Part shown: one piece after another, positions 1-11,945 of the stretch
How positions within the stretch are numbered: position 1 is the first letter of the stretch
How the letters are laid out: each line of letters opens with the position of its first letter
Source of the DNA: Symbiodinium kawagutii
Taxonomy: Eukaryota; Sar; Dinophyceae; Suessiales; Symbiodiniaceae
Assembly (NCBI GenBank): GCA_009767595.1
Contig: VSDK01010122.1
Span: forward strand, 38,440-102,439
Length of the DNA stretch: 64,000 bases
Direction: 5' to 3'
The notes under the pieces: generated by a model
Database searches by the model: none
What the model saw: the letters and a program-made list of their open reading frames with translations, nothing else
What the model was told of the DNA's origin: nothing
Position numbers and translations under genes: made by a program

Positions 1-403
1 TATACTCTATGCCTGTGCACTCTGGTGTCTCCACGCAATTCTTTTCACACTCCTGGGCTGAAGAAACCTGTGAATACAGGAAATCAGAAGCCGTGCAAGA
101 ACGATCTTCAAAGCCATCAATCAATCGAAACGGGGCATACCGAAGACAAGTTAACGCAGGAGATGTTGCAGTGTTTTCAATTCCTTCTTCCCGTGTCCAA
201 ACTTGGCAGCCGTAGACGCTGAACTGAATTCCCTGGCAGTCCGGCGTTCCGACACACATCGCCTTGCAAGCTGCCAAAGTATCCACCTCTAATGGATTGT
301 AGTTTATGTAGTAAGCTGACTGGGTGTCTGTTTGGTTTGCACCTCGGCATGCACGACCAGCTCCGCCGTCAATGGGCTGGAAAGCATCGGCATTGCTGGC
401 AAT
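1..403 (-). CDS. PAN/Apple-like repeat protein, third mega-exon (partial, runs off left edge)
   Basis: The minus strand reads one open frame of Cys-rich modules of the same kind as in the two exons upstream: a linker ending in IDGGAGRACRG, then paired Cys, then CQGIQF, CQVWTREEGI and CLRYAPF, then the start of the next module. PAN/Apple-like folds are adhesion or carbohydrate/protein-binding modules, usually extracellular; that role is inferred. The exon is taken to start at 403 because the sequence before it ends in AG, the reading phase is 0 as in the other mega-exons, and an in-frame stop lies a little further upstream. The 3' end lies outside the window. The acceptor choice is the least certain part. 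Confidence 0.6.
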   Translation of the reverse strand, partial: MASNADAFQPIDGGAGRACRGANQTDTQSAYYINYNPLEVDTLAACKAMCVGTPDCQGIQFSVYGCQVWTREEGIENTATSPALTCLRYAPFRLIDGFEDRSCTASDFLYSQVSSAQECEKNCVETPECTGIEY

Positions 404-655
404 CTCCACAACAGGTTGCAGCCCAAGCCTTCAAAGCTTCCAACCCTAAGTAGGAAACCCAACAAATTCAAGAAATCTTGTGAGACAGCATCTTCCATGA
501 CAAAAAGTCAGCAACAAAAGGAAACCAATCGCATCTTGCACTTGGAGAACAAAACACCGAGGCAAAGAACAAACGGTGAACAAGATTGAACAAGAAAACA
601 TTTTGCAATCCTGCCTCAAACATATTGACGAATCCTTCTGAATAGTGGTATGGAC

Positions 656-705
656 AGCGTGGGACCAAAGCAGGCATCTGGAGCTGAGGACGTCGTGCTC
701 AACGC
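656..705 (-). CDS. PAN/Apple gene, 50-nt microexon completing a split module
   Basis: The preceding mega-exon stops in mid-module after GCTG at phase 1. Here a clean acceptor (TTTTTCTTGTAG before 705) opens a frame reading VEHDVLSSRCLLWSHA, which supplies the missing CxxW half of the module, and a GT donor follows at 655-654. The 50 nt take the frame from phase 1 to phase 0, exactly what the next mega-exon needs. Too short for ordinary ORF detection. Confidence 0.6.
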
Positions 706-2084
706 CTACAAGAAAAATTGCAGCGAAACTTTGACATCTTTTGGCCGTGCGAAATTCTTAATGAGGATTAGTGCGAAATTCCTGTACAACTTTACAATAA
801 GTTTGACAAGATGTTTCTAAGAGGACTCGTGCAAGACTGCAAGATCTTTGTCTTCCTGTTTGGCTATTTGCTTTTGCTGATTTGGAGCCCTGAGTGGTTA
901 TTTCTTTTTGCCGTGACACAAGAGGAAAAAAGACAGGTCTGGTGGGGCATGACGTTCATGCTTTATGTTCTGCTAGCGCGGAACTAGTACAAATCTAGTG
1001 GGGAATTAGCGCCAAAAATTCCCCTGGAACTAGCGCAAAATGTTGCCCAATGCATCTAGCTGAACTACAAATGACACGTTGTCCTTTCCAATGAACTTGA
1101 GACTAAGAAAGAAATGGCCGTGGAGCAAAATCGCGGTGTAAAAGGACCAAAAGATGTATAAACATATATTTCAAAGACCTAGCGCCAAACCAGCGCAAAA
1201 CTCGCGCTACCGCTGGGGAAAGAATTTAACTTCGTATATACATGACTCCGCCTCCGAAAGAGACAACACAACACCGTCGGATACTGAGTTTTGTACAAGC
1301 ATTTCAAACCAACTGCCAGTATGTTTTTTGAGTACATAAATCACAACTACAATTGTTGTATATGTTGAATAACACCCTTGAGTAGTCTAGATTCTTTCAC
1401 AGACCTAGGCTGTCCAGGTTAGAAATCATATGCAACAATGGCACGTCAAACACCAGGATCCTCAATTCACATTTGTATGCGCAGGACTACGTAGATGTAG
1501 TTTGATGTGTATAGATCTGAGTATATCGGCTTACGATACTCTACTGACTCTGCGTACATCTGCCATATTCTTGGGTCTGCGTACCTGCACCCACTCAAAC
1601 CGACATGCATGTGTATCACCAGTCTACAATATACTATGCAATATACCTGATATCTACATGCATCTCATTGTACTTGATCGTTGTTTTGTATTGCACGCAA
1701 TTTTATGACGTCACATTGCGATTATCATCTCCATACAGAAAACGTCAATTCTCTGCGGGTGTGATGTACAGCCTAAATAAACGGCACAGCCACTTGGACA
1801 CAAAAGGCCTTGACCAATGTGTTAGAAAACAGTTCGGGTTTAAGAAATACAAAACATGGTCTGCTTTTACTTGAAGTGACTTTTAGACAAATTGAGATCT
1901 TTGAGGTGTTCACACCAGTTACACTTGCGAGAGAATCTGCTGGGCCCGCAAAGCTAGTTGTAGGATTGCTATGCGAACTTGCCACTCTCGCTACTGTATG
2001 TTTAAGATTGCTTAAGCATCTTAAGATATCTGAAGCCTCAAAGAAACAGAAGCAACTTGAAGCAACAAAAGTCTCTGGCCTGGC
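706..2084 (-). other. Intron of the PAN/Apple gene
   Basis: This 1.38-kb intron starts with the non-canonical donor GC at 2084-2083 and ends with TTGTAG. It contains AT-rich, non-repetitive sequence. I see no coding frame in it that resembles a PAN module, and no mobile element. Confidence 0.5.
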
Positions 2085-4338
2085 CTGTGCATCCCGGAGT
2101 GGCGATGCACAAACTTCGACAGGTGTCAAGGTTCGGAGCTTGCGTAGGGCCATACTCCACAAAGTACTGCTGATGAATGTCTTGATCATGTGCTCCCCTA
2201 CATGCCCGACCACTCCCTCCATCCAAATCGAGGAATGGCTCGTATCTCTGACAAACAGCATTACCCATCTCCACTGTTGCACCAACACCCTGAGAACGAA
2301 CCCAGAGGCTGCACGTTGCAGTAGCTGAGTTGTATGCAATTCCCTTGCAAGGCTTTCCTGCAACATCTGCTTCGGCCTGTTGTACACACAGGTCCTGACA
2401 AGCTTGCAGAGATGGCGCTGGTAGTTGCTCGAAGTATGTGGCTTGCATGTCACTGCTGTCATCGCCCCGGCAATCTCGCCCAATGCCTCCATCCACGTCT
2501 CTGAAGGGTTCGTAACTGAGACAACTGGAACCTGCATCCGGAACTGTGGATAGTGTGCCGGATCCCAACCAAATAAAGCAACCGGTAGAGTTGAAAGCAA
2601 TTCCTCGACACGAGGGAGTGGCCATGCACTTTAGCTGGCACGCTTGCAATGATGAAGCTGCCTCGGGACCATAGGAAAGCAAAGACATGCCAGGGGCATG
2701 ACAAGTGCCGAATCCCAGCAATGCATTGCTTAAGGGACGGAAGGCGTTGCTATCATCCCAGGCATCTGCAGGACCTAGTCTGAGGCACACTGACCCAGTG
2801 CTGAATGCTGAACCTTGAATGCCACCCCGCCGGGTCCACACTTCGCAATGGCCTGCCTTATATGCAACTCCTTTGCAGTTCAATGTTCGCATACACATTG
2901 ACTTGCAATCTTCTAGAGAGCCAGCTTCGTTGGCTCCGTGAGACACGAAGTAACTGCTCCGCTTGTCATTTGGATCTGCCCCTCTACACTCACGATTTGT
3001 GCCACCTTGGACTGTCATGAACGGGCGATATTGTAGGCAGTTCGCGCCTGGGGATGGAGCAACCGCGTCTATTCCTTGCGGCCTGATCCACACTTCACAC
3101 CAACCTCTGTATTCAATGCCTTTGCAGTTCTGAGTTTGAATGCATCGCTCTTTGCAAGAATCCATAGTGGGAGTTTCACTGGGGGAGTAGATCCGGTAGT
3201 AACTAGCCTGCGAATCCCCCACATTGCTCCCGCGACAGACCCTGTCATCGAATCCATCAAGTGTTTGAAATGGTTCATAAGGAAAACAAGCCTTCCCAAT
3301 TGAAGGAACAGTGATGTGGATACCACCAGGCAACGTCCACACTTCACAAGCACCAGAGCGAAATTCAATACCTTTACAAGCGGGGGTTCGCATGCAAAGA
3401 CTCTGACAAGCTTCAACAGAAGAGTTTTCAGGCCAGTTCAGATGCAAACTAAAGTAGCTTATCTGATCGTCAAAAGCATCTTGTCCTCTACAAGCTCGAT
3501 TGTGACCTCCATCAATTGGCTTGAAAGCAGACACTGACAAATCATACAAAGGATCAGGCGCGCCCAAATGCAAACAAAAGTGTCCAGGAGAAAGCTTTGA
3601 TGACTGGATTCCCTTGGTTCTTGTCCACAACTTGCAACTTGGGCTTGAGAAAGCAATGCCTTTGCACATTGAATGAAAAAGACACTGCAATTTGCAGGCT
3701 TCTAGCGTAGGGGCTTCGGTTGTCACAAAATAGTCTTCGCTGATGTCATCTTCGTGTGCCCCCCTACAATCCCTATCGACACCTCCATCCACAGATACGA
3801 AAGGTTGGAAACTGGAGCATCGGCTTCCAAAAGCGGATCGGCTGGAGAATTCTCCAGTGAAAACGTGGCAAATTCCATTGTGGAAGTTGATTCCTGTGCA
3901 CCTGACAGACTCATAGCAAAGATCTTGGCAGTCTTTCAACGTGCCAACTGCGACACCTCCAGGTTGCACTGGGGCTTCACACACACGATCCTGGCTTCCA
4001 TCGAAGTCTCTGAATGGTTGAAACTTAAGGCACTGAACGCCTTCTTCCAAAGCAGTCGTCTCCACCCCTTCGTCCCGGGTCCAGAGTTGGCATTCAGATG
4101 AACTAAACTGTATTGCGTTGCAACCAGAAGTTCTCATGCAAAGGATCTTGCATGCCTCAAGGCTCCCTGCTCTGGCGGGGCCTACTGATGTGAAGTAGCT
4201 CGCATCTGCATCGCTTGAGTTGCCTCCCCGGCATGCTCTGTTCTGGCCGCCATGGACAGCAACAAATGTGTCGGCTCCAACTGCAAACTCGGCCAGCGAT
4301 TTGACACCGGACCTTGAGTCTCCATTGCGCAAAGTGAG
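2085..4338 (-). CDS. PAN/Apple-like repeat protein, second mega-exon (9 modules)
   Basis: A 2,254-nt exon in one open frame (about 751 codons). It holds nine modules of about 80-100 residues with the pattern DGGxxRxCRG, a YY/YF pair, SLxxCKxxC, CKGIE, C-x-VW-TR-x-x-GI and GxxCLRYxPF. The conserved Cys spacing and the CKGI and CxVW signatures point to PAN/Apple-like domains, which usually mediate binding outside the cell. The ninth module is cut after its CTG motif and is completed by the microexon at 656-705. The start is fixed by a pyrimidine-rich acceptor (TTTCCTTTTGCAG) before 4338 and the end by a GC donor; phases are 0 in and 1 out. The frame stays open to 4458, but the residues upstream of 4338 do not look like the family. 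Module 7 is shorter and lacks the DGG motif. Module 8 is nearly identical in DNA to module 8 of the first mega-exon. Confidence 0.75.
2212..2502 (-). repeat. PAN module 8, copy in the second mega-exon
   Basis: These 291 bp match 6235-6525 with only three differences (all A/G transitions), whereas the flanking modules are strongly diverged in DNA. The copy covers one whole module with part of its linker. Confidence 0.9.
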
Positions 4339-4474
4339 CTGCAAAAGGAAAGGTTCTAGTTCTTGCTGATAAACTAACCGCTCATTAAAAAAACAAAAAC
4401 AACAGTGAGCCTCTCCTTGCAAAGCCAAGTCACCGCAAACAGATTGAATTAGGAGCAAATTGCGTTTGCTTCAC

Positions 4475-4518
4475 ATCGTGCAACCAGAGTTTGCATCCCA
4501 AAGAACTGTATTCCACTC
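4475..4518 (-). CDS. PAN/Apple gene, 44-nt microexon completing a split module
   Basis: The acceptor AACTTGCAG ends at 4519 and the next bases read VEYSSLGCKLWLHD, which is the CxLW half of a PAN module missing from the end of the first mega-exon (GCRG at phase 1). A GT donor follows at 4474-4473. Phase in is 1 and out is 0, matching both neighbours. The next mega-exon continues with the GV...DTFVAVHGG linker expected after this half-module. Confidence 0.65.
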
Positions 4519-6122
4519 CTGCAAGTTATTTGGCAAAGTTGTCTGGGGCAACAGCCCCTTGTTTTTTTGCAACACTCTTTGCTCATCAAAACATAACGTG
4601 CTGCTACAAAAAATATAGAACACACACACATACACACCAAATAAAACTTGTATCACAAGAGAATCAGGCGGACACCGCCAAATTAAAAAAAACTTTAAGC
4701 GCTTAGGAATCGGAGGCGGAACCAAAAGGGCGGGGGGTTCAGCTTGGGAAGTTCTATGAAGTTCTGGTACAGGGAATTGTGAGATCTTGTGAGCACATAA
4801 GGGTTAGTTCTTATGAGATGGCACGCAGCCGAACTTGAAATTTTAAATAAGATTCAGAGAGTCCTCCTCCATCCTCCTATGTCCTCCATCCTCCCATGGA
4901 CCTGTGGGGGTTGATGGGGGTTTGGGGTAGGGTACAGGTGTGGCTAAGGCCTAGCGGGCTCCTGTGAGAAGGTCCTGATGGTGCGTAGCTACCATGGTGG
5001 GGAGACCGTACTACCGTGTACACGTTTTTAATCGTGTATGATATATACGTGTGTATATGAATGTGATGTATATATATATATATATGTATGTATATGCATG
5101 TTGTATATAAATGTGATGTGATAACATGCGTATGAATGTGATATGTGGATGTTCTATCCTCACACGCAAGGCCCGATGCAGCGAGCATTTGTCTAATGTC
5201 CAAATGCCAACCAGAAATGAGCTGCTGGTGACAACGAACAGCAGTCCCTCCTTAGACAGTCAGCATGACTCAGCTATGATCGGTTGACCATGACTTTTTG
5301 TCTACGGCTGCGGTGACGTAGCTTCCGCTCATAAATCCTGTGGGACTGGCACACAATTTGGAAGCGGTTGACAGGAAAGAAGCAGCTTGTCTGAGGAACA
5401 CCAGTGTGTAGTCGCTTCTTCTGCTGTTTCTCGCACATATGTATACTCCCTGTGATCGGGATGCTTGCCTTCAATTGTTGCCCTTGATGTTTCGTTGTCA
5501 GCTGATGTTGTTCTTTGTTCTGCACGTGTTGCTAGGCTCTTTATTGTCCAGTGGACTCAATTTGAAACCTTTATAGACTGTGCCGGCAGAATGCTTGGGA
5601 AAAACACGGCAGTGCTGAAAATTCCCAACTTAGATCATCCCTGTGCAAATTCTCCATGATAATGGTGTTGAACTTGTCCGTACCGCTTTGTAGGCCATTT
5701 CGAGAGCACCAAAAGGCAAATTTCCCGTCCAAGCCAATACATAGCTATACAGCTAGACGCCAAAGCTGGGGTAACCGCGGGTGACTAGTGCTACCTTTCG
5801 TGAAGGCCTAGATTAATATATATTAATATCCCCATCCCATAAAACACTACAGATCTTTTTTACACTTGTTCACAATAGAGAGGCCTCCGCAAGTTCACAT
5901 GAGAAAGAGCAGATCTCGTCAGGGGCGGATCTTTCACTTTAATGAAGAAATCACAAAAAAATAGTTGAGAATAAAGCCCGACAACTGCCAAAGTTTTGGT
6001 GTGCTTTCATGGAAAAGACATATTGTCTCATATTGTCTCAAACTTCGTGTGAATATGATTGCATATGTGTGTTTGTGGTGAGAGACTCAGGCCGTCAAAC
6101 GAGCTGCTGACTCAACTGTGTC
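4519..6122 (-). other. Intron of the PAN/Apple gene
   Basis: This 1.6-kb intron appears to use a GA donor (6122-6121), a type reported in Symbiodinium genomes, and ends in TTGCAG. It holds a (TA)n/(TGTATA) patch around 5040-5110 and otherwise unique sequence without a recognisable frame. Confidence 0.45.
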
Positions 6123-8289
6123 CTCTACATCCTACTGCATTGCACAAGGAGCGGCAGTGCTCCAAGTTAGACACTTCCGTCAAATTGTAGGTGTAGCTTG
6201 CATGAACGGCATCATCATCTCCGCAAGCTCGATTACTCCCTCCATCCAAATCGAGGAATGGCTCGTATCTCTGACAAACAGCATTACCCATCTCCGCTGT
6301 TGCACCAACACCCTGAGAACGAACCCAGAGGCTGCACGTTGCAGTAGCTGAGTTGTATGCAATTCCCTTACAAGGCTTTCCTGCAACATCTGCTTCGGCC
6401 TGTTGTACACACAGGTCCTGACAAGCTTGCAGAGATGGCGCTGGTAGTTGCTCGAAGTATGTGGCTTGCATGTCACTGCTGTCGTCGCCCCGGCAATCTC
6501 GCCCAATGCCTCCATCCACGTCTCTAAATGGTCTGTAGATGAAACACTTGTCACCGGGACTTTCACTTGTTGTGTTGACATCAGAGTGCCAGATCCTACA
6601 GCCGTTGTCGCCATAGTCAAGACCCCGACAGCCAGGGACTGCGACACAATGAAGTTTGCATCTGTCAAGGTTTACATCAGGATACAGAGAAATCATAGGA
6701 GAAACTCCTCCACTGCAGGTGCCTTGACCCAAGGAGATGAAAGCATTACTGTCTTCGAATTGGTCATGAGTTCCTAGCCGAAGACAAAGACTACCACTCT
6801 TGTCTGAAGTGGTTTGGATGCCTCCTCTCCGTGTCCAAACAAGGCAAGTGTTGAAGCCTTCCGTGATATCATACTGAATTCCCTTACATTGAAAGGTTGC
6901 TTGGCACAATGCTTTACATTCCGAAAGAGACAAGTTGCCAGTGGCATGCTCAGTGTAATAGCTTGGCCAAGTATCATCGAACAACATGCCCCTACAGGCC
7001 CTGTCGACTCCTTCAACAGCTATGAAAGGCTGGTAGCGAAAGCATGACATGTTCACGTTCGAGTAACTCCCGTGTACCGGGGACCCCCAAAGGTGGCAAG
7101 TGGTGTCATTGTACTCCACTCCTTGACAGGCCGGGCTTTCCACGCAGGCCTCTCTGCAAAGCTTAGCAATGTCTCCAGGAAACTGCAGTGAAGTCGTTTC
7201 AATTGGATAAGTACCAAAACAGCCATGTTCGTCTCCACCATCTACTCCGACAAATGCAGAATAACGCATGCAGGTTGTTCCTGCAAATTCGATTGATGTT
7301 GTGACAAACACAGTCCACACCTTGCATCCATGTGCATTCAACTCAATGCCCTGGCACATGGGATGTTCCACACATCTTGATTTGCATTCTTCAACCGATG
7401 TGTCTGAAAAGAAGTCAAAATATGATGGACTCCAATCTGATGTGTTCATGCCGCGACATGCACGATTGCTGCCTCCATCTATCTTCTCAAAAGCATCCCC
7501 TAGATTGCCTGTCTCTCCAAAACGCAAACACATAGCGCCAGAACGCGGCACTGTTCTTTCAATGCCTGACACCCGTGTCCAAACGTAGCAAGCCGTGTGA
7601 GTAAATTCTATGCCTTTGCAAAATGTCATTTTTTCTGCACAAACAGCTTTGCATTGTTCTAGTGACATGTCTAGGTAGCTTGTGTAGAAGTTGGAATCAT
7701 CATCATCACTTCGACTGCTGCACCCTCGGTCAAGGGCTGTATCCATCAAAACGAAAGGTGCCAAGGGCTGACAAACGACTCCGTTCAGTTCCACAGAGGC
7801 TCCGATTCCTTCTGTGCGAGTCCAAAGCTCACAGCGATTTCCTCCAAATTCGATTCCTTGGCATTGCATCGATCCAGTTCGCTGTCCCTCAAAGTTTCGC
7901 TGCAAGCAAAGATCCTGACACGCTGCCAAAGAATCGGCGCTTGTGAGCTCGTAATAGGCTGGATTATTGTCAAACTTGTGTGCTCCCCTGCATGCGCGAT
8001 TCTCTGCACCTGCTGCCAACACAAAAGGAACGTAGCGCAAACAAATTGGTCCGATTGTCGCGGCAGAGGCATTAATGCCGCCAGCCCGCACCCAAACCTC
8101 ACATCGTCCTGGTCGAAACTCAATCCCACGACAGCCTGGAGTGCCAATGCAAGCATTTTTGCAGGATTCGAGACTAACAGCAGCTTGTCCGCCTCGCACT
8201 ATGTAATAGGATCCATCGTCATCTGATGGGTCAATACCACGACAAACTCGGTCATAGGCTCCATCGACCGGCACAAATGAATCTGTAAT
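6123..8289 (-). CDS. PAN/Apple-like repeat protein, first mega-exon seen (9 modules)
   Basis: A 2,167-nt exon in one frame (about 722 codons) with nine Cys-rich PAN/Apple-like modules in the same order as in 2085-4338: a short DGG-less module at position 7, then the shared module 8, then a module cut off after GCRG. Typical motifs are VDGAYDRVCRG, CRGIEFRPGRCEVW and CLRYVPF. The start is set by the acceptor CAACCTACTTTTCAG at phase 0, the same phase as the other mega-exons. The frame also runs open upstream to an ATG at 8472 (MTHILAKRV...), so this could be the first coding exon; no signal peptide is visible there and I found no microexon upstream. The end at 6123 with a GA donor is chosen because it matches the phase and module position of the other junction. 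Confidence 0.72.
6235..6525 (-). repeat. PAN module 8, copy in the first mega-exon
   Basis: Partner of 2212-2502, spaced 4,023 bp apart, 288 of 291 bases identical by direct reading. Homology stops sharply at both ends, which suggests gene conversion or unequal exchange rather than selection. Confidence 0.9.
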
Positions 8290-8472
8290 CTGAAAAGTAG
8301 GTTGAAGATCGCGTTGAAGATCACGTTGAATCAAATCTGTATTGAGTTTGCGTTGAACAAAAGCCAACCCGGAGTCTCCTCGCCTGGGAGTGCAAAAATC
8401 CGCAGTATGAAACATTTTGCAAAATGGTACATAGTCATTTTTGGTGACACGTTTGGCAAGGATGTGTGTCAT

Positions 8473-9515
8473 ACATAAAAATCAAACGCTGAGCGTAAAG
8501 AAGACCAGTTTGATGAAGTTTGTATATGTGGTTGTAAGATGTTGTAAGGAAATGTCGTGTGGGAATATGTGTGAGGCTGTCACCTTTAGGGTGTTATATG
8601 TGTGCATATGTTGCCTTCATGTACCTTTATCTCTTGCGGGTTGTACTGCTGGTATCCCGCACTCATTCAGCTATGCTTCTGGGGTTGTACTCCATGGCTT
8701 CTGGCATGGCTGCCAATAGACCTGTAAAGTTTTTTCTTGCTTGCATGGTTCTATACTTCATGCAACCAAACCTCTAGGGCACTCGTGTTGACATCTTCAG
8801 TTTGTGGAAGTACACCTATGCTCAGTTGTACGTGGCCTTGTGCAACCACACCTTGATGATTACTTTGCTGGCATCTGCACTTCATAGAACTTCACCTTTA
8901 ACGGGCTACTTTTGTTGGTATCTTCACTCCATGCAATATGTGGAAGGTGCTATTTGCGCGATTTTGTTGCATGGCCTTCCTCAAACTGCAAATGCTTGCT
9001 TCTTAAGGATTACTTTGCTGCTGTCTTTTCGTTTGACATTTTCTTGCTTCTGGCTTGCATGAAACTCCATGTCTTCATCCAACTACAGCTTTACAATATA
9101 ATCTCATGGATCAAACCCAGACACCGTCCCGAAAGGTTCGCCACAGGGTTCGCCACAGCAGATTCGCGATCCAATTCTTCTGCTCGAACCACAAAGCAAG
9201 CAAAGCAAGTCAAGACGATCACCTTGCAACTGCGCCAAGTCGCCAGAAAGTACGGCTAGGGTGGGCCCCCGGGTGGGCTAGGATGAGCTAGGCAAAGCAA
9301 AAAGTCCAAGGCAACTCACAGATAAGAATTATTAAACGTTTTAGACATCTTCCCTGAACTTCCAATCAATCTTTTTGCAAAGTTTCTTCTAGTAGGACAT
9401 AGCACAAAACCATGCGGATCATAAATTACAAATCATGACAAAACAATACAAAACATAACGTGACATAACATTACAAAGAACACGTCACATGACATAAAGA
9501 GCAGGCAAAATAAAC
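8473..9515. other. Upstream flank of the PAN gene, no gene recognised
   Basis: TG-rich sequence. Several short frames are open on the plus strand (8441-9291), but all three compete equally and none shows a domain. Degenerate internal similarity (TTGCATGGYCTT..., ATTACTTTGCTG) suggests old repeats. It would be the promoter side of the PAN gene; I see no clear element. Confidence 0.3.
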
Positions 9516-9539
9516 ATTGCAAACATTACATGCAAACTG

Positions 9540-10100
9540 TAGATCACATCACATTGCATTTACACATTACAATCCACCACAATACATGCCATACATCACA
9601 ATACATGCCATACATCACAATACAGGGAAAAATACAAAAAATACAATAGATGACCTTAAATTGCACACATGCGTTACACTACTTACGAGTATTCGCGCAT
9701 TTCCGTACTTACATAGTACATGCATAGCATAACCATGAACCATGCATACCTCCATACCTCCATACCTTGAAACCTCCATACCAACATACCTACACACCTA
9801 TATACCTACATACCTACATACCTACATACCTACCTACCTACCTACATACCTAAGTACCTACATACCTACATACCTACATAATCCTACATACCTACATACC
9901 TGCCTACCTACATACATACATTACACTACATTACACTACATTACACTACATTTCACTACATTACATTACATTACCTTGCATTACATTGCATTACATTGCA
10001 TTACATTGCATTACATTGCATTACATTGCATTACATTGCATTACATTGCATTACATTACATAACATTGCATTGCGTTACATTACATTACATACATACATG
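9540..10100. repeat. CATACATCACAA, CTACATAC and ACATT/GCATT satellites
   Basis: Three adjoining simple repeats: CATACATCACAATACATG copies (9570-9625), the octamer-like CTACATAC run (9750-9920), and a pentamer array alternating ATTAC and ATTGC (9920-10095). The plus-strand ORF through them (9742-10125) is only repeat translation. Confidence 0.9.
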
Positions 10101-10675
10101 CACAAACGTGCACAAAGATGCATGAATGCACACACACACACACTCACGCAAAACACAGTTAGGTCCCACTGCATGACATAACATGGCATCACATTAGTTT
10201 ACAGTACACGACATGACAATATTACGTACGTTACGTTACACAAATCAGATACATTGCATGCATGACGTGCATTGCATAGGATAACACAAAGGAAACACAC
10301 AGAAGTTCATACGCCCATATCCCAAATGCATTACATCCAGTCCATGCTCTGCACTGTGGACTATGGACTACATGCGCTACATGCACTACTAGCAGAATGC
10401 ACCAGTACGTTACATACGCTGCATACATTGCATCCAGAACTTCCCAAGACTCACGGGATACATCACATCCACAACATTCCACAACATACATCAAAATACA
10501 CTAAAGACATTGCACAACTCAGTTTAATCCCATGACACTCCATACTCGTGGCAGGAATCTCCGCATCGCCGGGACCACTATTGCAAGCAGGGGTGAGGAG
10601 TGATCGTGACCCATGGCGTTGAATCGTGGTGGAAATTTGACGTGACGCTTGTGCTGGACTGTGGATGGACGGCAG
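10101..10675. other. Low-complexity flank, no gene recognised
   Basis: CA-rich and TACAT-rich sequence decaying from the neighbouring satellites, with no convincing frame on either strand. Confidence 0.4.
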
Positions 10676-10772
10676 CCGCTGTGGGAGTTCTGGCTGCAGC
10701 TGGGTGTGCCTGTGGAGGAACAAGGATACTTCCAGCAGTGCCTCTTTGCAAATGGACAGAGATGGACTCTTT
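10676..10772 (+). CDS. Candidate exon, unrecognised protein
   Basis: Between an acceptor (GACGGCAG) and a GT donor (CTTT then GTACTG) lies a frame rich in Trp and Gln: PLWEFWLQLGVPVEEQGYF, then QQCLFANGQRWTL. The composition is that of real protein and unlike the other two frames. Phase 0 in, phase 1 out, which fits the candidate exon at 12557. No family is recognised. Confidence 0.45.
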
Positions 10773-10965
10773 GTACTGTAAAAAGGAAGAAGCACATAGA
10801 AGTACGGATATGTACGGAGTAAAACTCTTCTTCTTGACTGAACTTACATGACATGAGTACATTGGGGCATCGGGCATCTCATCAGAACCGATTCATTTCA
10901 AACGCACAAGACGGAAAAAGAGTGAGGAAGAACATGGAAGAACCATTACAAGGATCACTCAGCTC

Positions 10966-11178
10966 TATATATATATAATATAATATATATATAATATATA
11001 TTATATATATAATATATAATATATATAATATATAATATATATAATATATAATATATATAATATATGTAATATATGTAATATATGTAATATATGTAATATA
11101 TGTAATATATGTAATATATATATAGTATATACAATATATACAATATATATATATATATAGTATATATATATATATACT
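10966..11178. repeat. (TA)-rich microsatellite with ATATATGTA units
   Basis: About 210 bp of pure A/T with TATATAATA and later ATATATGTA 9-mers. Minus-strand ORFs reading IYIIYI through it are artefacts. Confidence 0.95.
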
Positions 11179-11372
11179 ACGATGTTGTTCGAGAATGCCA
11201 AAATTAGCCAATGCCAAATTTGTAAAAGAAAACATGCAAAAGCATTGCAAAAGCTGCACAAAGAGCTGAGACGAGTGGCGCTCTTCAGCAAAGTCATGAA
11301 CTCCGGGCAGCTGAATTGTCAGCTCAAGACTACACAGCTAGGGATTGAGCTGAACGGCCTAGTGAATCCATT

Positions 11373-11684
11373 TTGTTTCCTAGATACTCTAAGCAGAACG
11401 GCATAGCCAACAATGGTCGCAAGTTGCATGAAGTAGCCGCTATGCATATCACAACCCATCGCTTCATACTTTCGCAATCTCAAAATATCTCAAATCTTTC
11501 TGAAAGCCTCAAGCCAAAAGAAGTCACATCTCGTCACATTTTTTCTGCGCACCTCAAGCCTCTGGCTGCGAGGCTTTGCACTCAGCCTCTCCCACGCACT
11601 GCGCCGGATCATTTTTTGGGATCCTTGCAGGAGACAGGAAGAGGAGAACCAAATGGAAGCCAAACTGAGGCTAAACCCACTTGA
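11373..11684 (+). CDS. Candidate coding segment, unrecognised
   Basis: An open frame of 103 codons with soluble-protein composition, including SESLKPKEVTSRHIFSAHLK and a possible terminal exon after the acceptor ATCCTTGCAG (reading ETGRGEPNGSQTEAKPT and a stop). No homologue is recognised. It may belong with the plus-strand exons at 10676 and 12557. Confidence 0.3.
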   Translation: MFPRYSKQNGIANNGRKLHEVAAMHITTHRFILSQSQNISNLSESLKPKEVTSRHIFSAHLKPLAARLCTQPLPRTAPDHFLGSLQETGRGEPNGSQTEAKPT

Positions 11685-11945
11685 AAAAGCATGACAAACA
11701 TGCTATCACCACAAGCTTAATGCCAAATGTACGAGTATATAGCAGGGTTACATAGAATGATCCATACAAATATGTCAACGGCCTGGAAATTCTGGGAAAG
11801 CAAACAGGACATGATTTGAGTCTCATGCCAGTGCGTCTAGTCCAGCAAAACTGTTTTGGGGAGATCTTGCCTAGGGTTTCAGGATCCCTTTAAGGAACGC
11901 TTCCTGGCAAGCCAAAACATATCAGTTTGATCTTCATCCAAAGTT

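Noticed and set aside
1773..2600. 275-codon minus-strand ORF
   Set aside because: Out-of-frame shadow of the PAN mega-exon; the Cys modules are read in the other frame.
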